This document shows positions 5,773 to 11,020 of a DNA stretch of 11,020 nucleotides, piece by piece. Numbering within the stretch: position 1 is the stretch's first letter; every line of letters begins with the position of its first letter. Source of the stretch: Nitrososphaerales archaeon TH5894 (GTDB lineage Archaea; Thermoproteota; Nitrososphaeria; Nitrososphaerales; Nitrososphaeraceae); the NCBI GenBank assembly GCA_014523485.1, contig JAATVK010000259.1, positions 1-11,020 of the forward strand, written 5' to 3'. Below the pieces are notes generated by a model. It worked only from the letters and a program-made list of their open reading frames with translations. It ran no database searches and was not told where the DNA came from. Position numbers and translations under genes: made by a program.

Positions 5773-6408
5773 ATGATTATAGATTTAAGTCAATCGATAA
5801 ACTCGAATATTAAACTTTATCCTGGATCTCCAAGTGTTCATTTTTTAAAGTGGTCGAAATATAGTATTGACGGCTATGATTCAGAAGCAATATTTTTAAG
5901 TACACATACTGGAACTCATATAGATGCTCCTTCTCATTTTATTGAAGGGGCAGAGCCCATAGATAATATTGATGTAAATAGATTTGTCATGAAGAATGTT
6001 CATTTGTTAAAAATTTTTAAATCATCTAATCAACTTATCACAGTAGAAGAAATAATCAACAGTGGTATAGATATTAAAGAAAATGATTCTATTGTTTTTT
6101 CTACTGGCTGGGAACATAATTATAAATCCGATAATTATATAAATGCAAATCCTGGTCTCTCTACAGAGGCAGCTATTTACCTATCTAATAAAAAAATTAA
6201 TGCTGTAGCAATTGATAGTCCTAGTATAGATTCTGCAATAGAACCAGAATTTCCTGTCCATAAAATACTTTTAAAAAATGATATAATAATAATAGAAAAT
6301 ATATGTAATTTAGCTCAAATAGATAAAACAAAATTTAAGTTAATAGCAATACCACTCAAATTACTTGGAGCATCGGGATCTCCTGTTAGAGCTCTCGCCA
6401 TAATCTAA
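5773..6408 (+). CDS. Cyclase-family (kynurenine-formamidase-like) metal hydrolase
   Basis: A 211-residue protein of the cyclase family (PF04199), which includes bacterial kynurenine formamidase, isatin hydrolase and polyketide-cyclase-like proteins. The metal-binding signature is complete: HTGTHIDAPSH at 45-55, giving H45, H49, D51 and H55 as ligand or catalytic candidates. The C-terminal family regions are also present (DSPSID 148-153; GASGSPVRALA 199-209). No signal peptide or membrane segment is seen, so it should be cytoplasmic. The start is the first ATG; an in-frame TGA lies 9 nt before it. A GGAG (5751-5754) is too far upstream (18 nt) for a normal ribosome site. The natural substrate cannot be told from sequence: no tryptophan-breakdown gene is nearby, so kynurenine formamidase is only one option. 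Confidence 0.85.
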   Translation: MIIDLSQSINSNIKLYPGSPSVHFLKWSKYSIDGYDSEAIFLSTHTGTHIDAPSHFIEGAEPIDNIDVNRFVMKNVHLLKIFKSSNQLITVEEIINSGIDIKENDSIVFSTGWEHNYKSDNYINANPGLSTEAAIYLSNKKINAVAIDSPSIDSAIEPEFPVHKILLKNDIIIIENICNLAQIDKTKFKLIAIPLKLLGASGSPVRALAII

Positions 6409-6444
6409 TGTTTATAATAAAAATAATTACATAAGTCATAACAC

Positions 6445-6468
6445 TTATTATTATTATTATTATTATTA
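6445..6468. repeat. TTA trinucleotide microsatellite
   Basis: Eight perfect TTA units in the gap between the cyclase gene and the phosphate operon. They are followed by the direct pair AATCATCAG / AATCATCAG just downstream (6470-6488). The length may vary by slippage, and it sits about 80 nt upstream of the phosphate operon start. Confidence 0.8.
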
Positions 6469-6533
6469 TAATCATCAGAATCATCAGGTAAAAAATATCT
6501 AATGCTTTATAAAATATTAAATTTTATTGTGTT

Positions 6534-6540
6534 AAGGTGA
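6534..6540 (+). promoter_or_regulatory. Shine-Dalgarno site deciding a TTG start
   Basis: AAGGTGA lies 9 nt before TTG 6550 and matches the archaeal anti-Shine-Dalgarno complement AGGTGA. It also contains the in-frame TGA (6538-6540), so translation of this frame cannot begin further upstream. The ATG at 6542 is out of frame. Confidence 0.6.
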
Positions 6541-6549
6541 TATGGAGAT

Positions 6550-7188
6550 TTGCCTACAAATTGGCTTACTTGGGCTCGTGGTAATGATAAATTAATCCTT
6601 GGAGCTTTAGAAAAACAAGGATCTATTTTAGTTGAAGCAACTTCCTTACTGATAGAACTTTTATCCGACTATGAAAAATCTCTTTCTGAAAATAAAGATA
6701 AGATAAAAGATCTTGAAGTTAAAGGAGATAGTATTACTCATGAGTTATTTACAACTTTATCACAGACATTTGTTACTCCATTAGATCGAGAAGATCTATC
6801 GGGGTTGACTAGTACAATAGATCAAGTTTTAGATTATGTAGATGGTACGGCGGATAGGTTTGTACTATTTAAAATTAAAAAACCTATGGTCTATATGTTA
6901 GATCTTGCAAAGATTTTACATTTATGTTCTCAAGAAATACATTACGTGTTAAAAAAATTACAGTCAACAAAAAAAAATGGAAACTTCATAGAACACTGTA
7001 ACAAAATTAAAAAATATGAACGTGAAGCGGATCATCTTTATAGAAAAGCTATAGCAGAATTATTTGAAACTAATGACGCTGTACAAATACTTAAGAATTA
7101 TGAAATTTATCAAAATCTAGAATCTTCCATAGATAGATGTATGGATGTGGCAGATATAGTGGAAGATATAGTTCTCAAATATGGATAA
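6550..7188 (+). CDS. PhoU-like DUF47 protein, partner of PiT
   Basis: A 212-residue, all-helical protein of the DUF47/PhoU-like family (TIGR00153 type). Members accompany PiT-type phosphate permeases and are thought to regulate their activity. The PhoU-type layout is visible as two helical halves with acidic metal-binding stretches: EVKGDSITHELFTTL at 56-70 followed by TPLDREDL (77-84), and EREADHLYRKAIAELF at 157-172 followed by DRCMDVADIVEDI (195-207). No membrane segment or signal is present, so it should sit at the cytoplasmic face. It starts at TTG behind a good ribosome site. The stop (7186-7188) is only 26 nt from the PiT start, so the two form an operon. The length is typical for the family. 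Confidence 0.88.
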   Translation: MPTNWLTWARGNDKLILGALEKQGSILVEATSLLIELLSDYEKSLSENKDKIKDLEVKGDSITHELFTTLSQTFVTPLDREDLSGLTSTIDQVLDYVDGTADRFVLFKIKKPMVYMLDLAKILHLCSQEIHYVLKKLQSTKKNGNFIEHCNKIKKYEREADHLYRKAIAELFETNDAVQILKNYEIYQNLESSIDRCMDVADIVEDIVLKYG

Positions 7189-7214
7189 TTGTTCTTTGTA
7201 GGAATGATGTTAAA

Positions 7215-8216
7215 GTGGAACCCATAGCGTTAATTATAACAGGAATAATAGCAGCTCTTTTTTTTGATTTCGTAAATGGTTTTCATGATGCAGCTAATGC
7301 AATAGCAACTGTTGTAGGAACTAGAGTTTTAAAACCAATTCAAGCAGTAGGTATGGCAGCTCTAGCTAATTTTATTGGACCTTTTGTTTTTGGTACTGCT
7401 ATCGCAGCTACTGTAGGCAAGGGAATTATACAACCTAATTTTTCAACTGCGGAAGTTATTTTAGCTGGACTAGTGGGAGCAATCGTATGGGATTTACTTA
7501 CTTGGTATTTTGGTTTACCGTCGTCTAGTAGTCATGCACTTATTGGTGGATTAATTGGGTCTGCATTAATTTTTGGTGGTTTTGAAGCAATAGTTTTTGG
7601 AGGTGTTCAAAAAGTATTAACATTTCTTGTAGTTTCTCCTATTCTTGGATTTGTTATTGCTTTGACATTTGGAATATTGATAATATATTTTCTGAAAAAA
7701 TATCAACCAGGAAAAATAAATCGAGTATTTGGTAAATTACAGATAGGATCATCTGCCTTTTTCTCTCTTACACATGGAGCAAATGATGGACAAAAAACTA
7801 TGGGAGTAATCACTGCTTTACTAATATCTGGTGGTTTGTTAAATGCAGAAAATTTCGAAGTTCCAATTTGGGTAATTTTTTCAGCTTCTATAGCCATGGC
7901 TTTTGGAACATTTTTGGGTGGATGGCGAATAGTAAAAACAATGGCTTTTCGTATTACCGAATTGAAACCATATCAAGGTTTTTGTGCAGAAACTGGCGGT
8001 GGAGTAATATTAACTGCTATGGCATGGTTGGGAATTCCGGTTAGTACAACTCATGCCATAGCAGGGGCTATAATGGGTGTAGGTACTACAAGAAGGCTCT
8101 CTGCTGTACGGTGGGGAATAGGAAAAAAAATAATTTATGCTTGGATTATTACAATACCTGCTAGTGCGGCAATCGGTGCGTTGGTTTTATTATTATTAAA
8201 GTTATTAGGGCTTTAA
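7215..8216 (+). CDS. pit: PiT-family inorganic phosphate transporter
   Basis: A 333-residue integral membrane protein of the PiT family, which takes up phosphate (often as a metal-phosphate complex) with H+ or Na+. Both family signatures are present: GFHDAANAIATVVGTR at 22-37 and GANDGQKTMGVI at 188-199. The internal duplication shows as PSSSSHALIGGLIG (102-115) and PVSTTHAIAGAIMG (275-288). About 9-10 hydrophobic helices can be counted. The frame is open from 7137, which would overlap the upstream gene by 52 nt, but that extension (MYGCGRYSGRYSS...) is unlike a PiT N-terminus. GTG 7215, with TAGGA 11 nt upstream, gives the usual start MEPIALIITG and is preferred. It is co-transcribed with the DUF47 gene. 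Confidence 0.92.
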   Translation: MEPIALIITGIIAALFFDFVNGFHDAANAIATVVGTRVLKPIQAVGMAALANFIGPFVFGTAIAATVGKGIIQPNFSTAEVILAGLVGAIVWDLLTWYFGLPSSSSHALIGGLIGSALIFGGFEAIVFGGVQKVLTFLVVSPILGFVIALTFGILIIYFLKKYQPGKINRVFGKLQIGSSAFFSLTHGANDGQKTMGVITALLISGGLLNAENFEVPIWVIFSASIAMAFGTFLGGWRIVKTMAFRITELKPYQGFCAETGGGVILTAMAWLGIPVSTTHAIAGAIMGVGTTRRLSAVRWGIGKKIIYAWIITIPASAAIGALVLLLLKLLGL

Positions 8217-8337
8217 CAGATTTTACTCTCCTTATCATCATTATTATGTCAATGATCATACTAATGAATTTATGAAAAAATCTTGATATTGTTGTTAGTG
8301 GTTTATTTTTAAATATATACATATATTTTTAAATAAT

Positions 8338-8353
8338 ATGTAGTTTGCTACAT
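8338..8353. repeat. 6-bp hairpin with tetraloop
   Basis: ATGTAG (8338-8343) and CTACAT (8348-8353) pair around the 4-nt loop TTTG, directly against the TATA-like box that follows. It could be an operator or part of an RNA end. Confidence 0.4.
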
Positions 8354-8354
8354 C

Positions 8355-8363
8355 TATAAATAC
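8355..8363 (+). promoter_or_regulatory. TATA box with no gene behind it
   Basis: TATAAATAC, with a second TATAAAAG close behind (about 8366-8373), matches the archaeal consensus. A start near 8385 would be expected, but the ATG at 8387 meets a stop at once. It may drive a short RNA antisense to the 3' side of the minus-strand gene, or be chance. Confidence 0.3.
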
Positions 8364-8456
8364 TATAAAAGGGAATTACATATAAAATGTAGAGTAAATA
8401 TATATCAATATACGGTAACAAGAAAATAATACTAATGTTATAATATATTAAATCTA

Positions 8457-8477
8457 ATAAAAAATAAAAAAGAAAAT
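8457..8477 (-). terminator. T-rich terminator for the zinc-finger gene
   Basis: Read on the minus strand this is a run of T4-T6 blocks (TTTTCTTTTTTATTTTTTA), about 75 nt beyond the stop of the 8553-8801 gene. It fits oligo-T termination in archaea. Confidence 0.4.
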
Positions 8478-8552
8478 ATTCTAAAGTAGAGATATTAATT
8501 GAATTATCTCAATAATATATAAGAAAATCTTTAATAAGATATAGTTAATAAC

Positions 8553-8801
8553 TTATTTTTTAAAATAACAATCATTACATTTATTAGAAGAATAAACAGC
8601 TCCATTTCTTCCACATATAATACATTTCTTTTCCGTATCAACTGTTAAGTCAATCGATTTAACTTTCTGTAAGCAACTGCCACAGATTGGTGCTTCCATT
8701 GAATGATTAGATATAAATCCGTCCCCACATTGGTTACATTTCAAACTATAGATTTTTCCTTTTGGCTTCCATGTCTTTCTTCTGATCCAATTTAAAATCA
8801 A
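8553..8801 (-). CDS. Small protein with four CxxC zinc-ribbon pairs
   Basis: An 82-residue protein with four CxxC pairs: C22/C25, C40/C43, C60/C63 and C75/C78. These make two four-cysteine zinc sites of ribbon type, joined by an acidic linker (DLTVDTEKK). The first 20 residues are basic (MILNWIRRKTWKPKGK) and could contact nucleic acid. No membrane segment or catalytic motif is seen. The start is TTG 8801: an in-frame TAA lies seven codons upstream and no ATG precedes the first Cys pair. A CTTAAAAT box (8825-8832, minus strand) stands about 27 nt upstream, which fits a leaderless transcript. Function unknown; DNA-, RNA- or protein-binding are all possible. Confidence 0.7.
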   Translation of the reverse strand: MILNWIRRKTWKPKGKIYSLKCNQCGDGFISNHSMEAPICGSCLQKVKSIDLTVDTEKKCIICGRNGAVYSSNKCNDCYFKK

Positions 8802-9112
8802 ATTCTTTACGTACTTTATTTAGAATTTTAAGATAATTAAATTTTTGCCTCTAAAATAATTTAAATAATATATTAAAAGCTTATAATATTTATAAAAAAA
8901 AGTTATATTAAAAAAGAAATATGATTTAAACAAATTTAATTATATATTTATGCCATGTTTATATTAGAATTTTCAAAATTATTGATTAATTATTAATTAA
9001 TTATTGATAATGACTATTTTAGAAATAATTAAATAGTGCTAATTATGTCATATGAGTCAAATTTAAAAGAATATCCTATGATAATTCTCGAACTTGATTA
9101 TAATGTTTATGT
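8802..9112. other. AT-rich gap with spaced direct repeat
   Basis: These 311 nt hold no convincing gene. The decamer AATTATTGAT occurs twice (8977-8986 and 8999-9008), 22 bp apart, about two helical turns. That spacing would put both copies on the same DNA face, as in operator pairs. The copies are A/T-rich and lie about 180-210 nt upstream of the zinc-finger gene start, so function is uncertain. Confidence 0.4.
8825..8832 (-). promoter_or_regulatory. Candidate TATA box for the zinc-finger gene
   Basis: CTTAAAAT on the minus strand is centred about 27 nt before TTG 8801, the leaderless spacing seen for other genes here. A second TATA-like tract (8887-8897) lies further upstream. Confidence 0.35.
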
Positions 9113-9640
9113 TTATTTTGGTAAATATCTAGCAGCTACATATACTGGAATATGAATAGTAAATTTATCTAATTCTGAATCATAAATTGTATAAGTAGAG
9201 CTTAAATCAATATCCTCATAATTTAGATCAAAAATTTCATTCTTTACATTAACATTCTTTGCTTGCATAATAGGAAACTCTATTCTCAATTTATCTGTTT
9301 TCGCTTCATCGATCGTACTTGATTCGGTTCTTACTTTTATATCTGTAGCAAATATATCAAAACCTAATAAATTATATTCTAAAATGGGAATTAAATATTC
9401 TGTTGGCTCATTTTTATTTAATACAGAATTCTTGATAGTATCATTTAGAAAGATTTGATCGGCCTTAATATCTATGGTATATTCCACACTTTTGGTTAAA
9501 TCGATAATTTTATTTTTTAAATTATTAAATATGTTTTCAAAAACGTTAGGATTATTAGAGTTTTGACCATATACAAAAAATGTATTATTTGTAACTATTA
9601 ATACTAAAACAAATAAAGAAATTACAACCTTAATTTTCAT
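9113..9640 (-). CDS. Secreted protein of unknown function
   Basis: A 175-residue protein with a clear signal peptide: MKIK, a hydrophobic core (VVISLFVLVLIV, 5-16) and a probable cleavage site after VYG at about residue 25. The mature part begins QNSNNPNVFENIFNNLKNKI, is rich in Asn, Asp, Ile and Lys, and is likely to be mostly beta-strand after residue 50. No cysteine, membrane anchor or catalytic motif is visible, so it may be released or held at the cell surface by partners. The ATG at 9640 has a TATA-like TAATAAAT about 27 nt upstream. The gene is divergent from the MFS transporter at 9775 with 134 nt between the starts, so the two may share regulation. Possibly a lineage-specific surface protein; no family is recognised. 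Confidence 0.8.
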   Translation of the reverse strand: MKIKVVISLFVLVLIVTNNTFFVYGQNSNNPNVFENIFNNLKNKIIDLTKSVEYTIDIKADQIFLNDTIKNSVLNKNEPTEYLIPILEYNLLGFDIFATDIKVRTESSTIDEAKTDKLRIEFPIMQAKNVNVKNEIFDLNYEDIDLSSTYTIYDSELDKFTIHIPVYVAARYLPK

Positions 9641-9662
9641 ATTGATAAATATTAATTTAAAG

Positions 9663-9670
9663 ATTTATTA
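9663..9670 (-). promoter_or_regulatory. Candidate TATA box for the secreted protein
   Basis: TAATAAAT on the minus strand is centred about 27 nt before ATG 9640, which is leaderless spacing. It lies in the divergent region shared with the MFS gene. Confidence 0.35.
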
Positions 9671-9743
9671 TCTCATATATTCCTTGATTTTGGTTTAACT
9701 AAAATAAAATCTTGTATTTGCACCTATTTTAATATCCTTTTTA

Positions 9744-9753
9744 TTTATATAAG
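9744..9753 (+). promoter_or_regulatory. TATA box for the MFS transporter
   Basis: TTTATATAAG is a good archaeal TATA match centred about 27 nt before GTG 9775. This supports both the GTG start and a leaderless transcript. An in-frame TAA directly before the GTG (9772-9774) rules out a longer protein. Confidence 0.55.
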
Positions 9754-9774
9754 GAAATAATTCCATAAAATTAA

Positions 9775-11020
9775 GTGAATGAAGGCGTTCCATCTAATCC
9801 CATAGATAAAAATACTAAATGGAATAAAATTCCACAAATAGCATGGTTTACGCTTTTTATTCTTGGTTCTGTGGACTTGATTTCTACAGCTGGTGAAACA
9901 ATGATAATACCTGCAATTCCTGATATTATTAATGAATTCAATATTACATATTCTGATTCATCTTGGATATTGAGTTCATATTTAATCGCAGGAGCAGTAA
10001 TGACACCTGTTGCATCAAAATTGTCTATCATTTTTGGAAAAAAAGAAATTCTTTTGACTTTGATGATATTATATGTAATTGGGACATTACTAGCAGGATT
10101 CGCTATGAATTTTTCCTTTTTGATTGTTGCAAGAGTAATTCAAGGCTTAGGACTTGCAATGTTCCCCTTAGCCTTCAGTATCATACAAACTGTTTTTCCA
10201 AAAGAATCGCTTGCCATAGGTCAAGGAATAATCATTGCTCTTTTTTCCTCAGGGTCTGTAATTGGTCTAGTAGTTGGAGGATATGTGATAGATAATTTTG
10301 GATGGCAGATTATATTTTTTGTATTTGTTCCCATTTCTATTTTAACTATAATTCTCATTAATAAAAAAATAAATATTCCAAATGAAGAAATCTTAATCAA
10401 AGAAAATACTGAGAGTATTACTACATCAACTAATAAAAAATTGAGTAAATTAAATCTAATTGATTTTAAAGGAACAATAACCTTGGCAGTCTTGATATCA
10501 TCTTTTTTAATAGTATTATCAAATTTAAAAGAATTCGATCCTCAACAATTTCAGCTCACAATTATTTTCACTATAATTACACTAATTAGTCTTATATTGT
10601 TTATATTTTTTTCAAAAAGAAATAAAAATCCGGTCATTTCTCTTGAAATCTTTAAACATAAAATTCTTCTTTTTACAAATATCATTTTAATGATCTCAGG
10701 TTTAACAACTCTTATGATTTATCAAATGTTACCAATATTAATACGTAATCCTTTTCCGGTAGGTTTTGAAGGAGATGCTATTAAAGTAGCTGAGATTCAA
10801 CTTCCATTTATGATTGTACTATTTTTAGTTTCTGTTTTTTCTGGATTTCTAGTTTCCAAATTAGGAAACATTAAACCAACTTTATTAGGAAGCATAATAA
10901 GTTTATTAGGATTTTTTAGTATATTCTTCTTTCATTTTTCAGAATTTGTCATTGTAGTTAATTTAGTTATTATTGGAATAGGAATATCTTTTTTACAAGT
11001 AGGTGGATTTAATATAATAA
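9775..11020 (+). CDS. MFS efflux transporter, DHA2-like (3' end missing)
   Basis: The frame is open from GTG 9775 through the right edge (415 codons visible) and encodes a major facilitator superfamily protein, probably a proton-driven exporter of drugs or small metabolites. After a hydrophilic N-terminus of about 25 residues, some eleven hydrophobic segments can be counted. Motif B of the family is clear in TM4 (R120-V-I-Q123-G-L-G-L-A128). TM5 holds a motif-C-like G160-S-V-I-G164-L-V-V-G168-G169, the antiporter signature, with Ser where Pro is common. The TM2-TM3 loop (SKLSIIFGKKE) is a degenerate motif A without the usual Asp. A long hydrophilic loop (about 200-225) follows TM6, and the visible helix count fits the 14-helix DHA2 type. 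Substrate unknown. It is divergent from the secreted-protein gene. Confidence 0.85.
   Translation, partial: MNEGVPSNPIDKNTKWNKIPQIAWFTLFILGSVDLISTAGETMIIPAIPDIINEFNITYSDSSWILSSYLIAGAVMTPVASKLSIIFGKKEILLTLMILYVIGTLLAGFAMNFSFLIVARVIQGLGLAMFPLAFSIIQTVFPKESLAIGQGIIIALFSSGSVIGLVVGGYVIDNFGWQIIFFVFVPISILTIILINKKINIPNEEILIKENTESITTSTNKKLSKLNLIDFKGTITLAVLISSFLIVLSNLKEFDPQQFQLTIIFTIITLISLILFIFFSKRNKNPVISLEIFKHKILLFTNIILMISGLTTLMIYQMLPILIRNPFPVGFEGDAIKVAEIQLPFMIVLFLVSVFSGFLVSKLGNIKPTLLGSIISLLGFFSIFFFHFSEFVIVVNLVIIGIGISFLQVGGFNII

Larger units (their letters stand above)
8217..8552. other. Gene-free AT-rich gap with orphan promoter
   Basis: These 336 nt lie between the convergent PiT gene and the minus-strand zinc-finger gene and hold no convincing reading frame. 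They contain the palindrome AAATATAT-AC-ATATATTT (8311-8328), a 6-bp hairpin (8338-8353), a TATA-like box (8355-8363) and an A-rich stretch that is T-rich on the minus strand (8457-8477). Confidence 0.6.

Noticed and set aside
7137..7214. 26-codon N-terminal extension of PiT overlapping the DUF47 gene
   Set aside because: The added residues are an out-of-frame reading of the DUF47 3' end and do not resemble PiT N-termini; GTG 7215 gives the normal start.
8311..8328. Palindrome AAATATAT / ATATATTT as an operator or origin
   Set aside because: Purely A/T and of a length expected by chance in this composition; no supporting neighbours.
9771..10031. 86-codon minus-strand frame near the MFS start
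   Set aside because: It is antisense to the MFS gene, whose frame is open for 415 codons with clear family motifs; this is a shadow.
9963..10295. 110-codon + strand frame inside the MFS gene
   Set aside because: Its translation is Cys/Arg/Ser-rich and unlike any protein, and the MFS frame covers the same bases.

Overview
The window is about 11 kb of very AT-rich DNA that looks archaeal, most likely from a mesophilic ammonia-oxidizer-type thaumarchaeon (Nitrososphaeria). The lineage is an inference. It rests on an archaeal-type XPB helicase and a Hef/FANCM-type helicase, many TTG and GTG starts, TATA-like boxes about 26-28 nt before start codons (the leaderless pattern), and a DUF47 (PhoU-like) + PiT phosphate module. 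No rRNA, tRNA, CRISPR array, transposase or phage gene was recognised.

Layout, left to right. The tail of an unidentified gene (2-121) ends at an A/G-rich pentanucleotide repeat and a T12 tract that looks like a terminator. A small zinc-binding membrane protein follows (298-642). Then come two DNA-repair helicases on the + strand, each with its own candidate promoter: XPB (715-2091) and a Hef-like helicase (2340-4607). The Hef-like protein keeps the helicase core but shows no XPF-type nuclease motif; its C-terminus looks like a winged-helix plus a beta-rich, possibly OB-like, domain.

Next is an 1165-nt stretch (4608-5772) without a long gene, and it is the most unusual part of the window. 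It holds a patch of raised GC, a series of inverted repeats, a strong TATA box with no gene behind it (4973) followed by a long stem-loop (5033-5091), and two small minus-strand reading frames. One of these (5540-5680) encodes a 46-residue peptide with a signal-peptide-like N-terminus.

Rightwards again: a cyclase-family (kynurenine-formamidase-like) metal hydrolase (5773-6408), then a two-gene phosphate operon of a PhoU-like regulator (6550-7188) and a PiT permease (7215-8216). After it lie a gene-free stretch with another orphan TATA box, a small minus-strand protein with four CxxC pairs (8553-8801), and a minus-strand secreted protein of unknown function (9113-9640). Last is a divergently transcribed, DHA2-like MFS efflux transporter that starts at a GTG (9775) and runs off the right edge.

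Functional picture: one DNA-repair pair, one phosphate-uptake pair, one export pump, and several small zinc-finger or secreted proteins without known roles. Nothing here forms an obvious defence or mobile system. The best candidates for something undescribed are the nuclease-less Hef with its altered C-terminus and the hairpin-rich gap with its possible RNA and micro-peptide.
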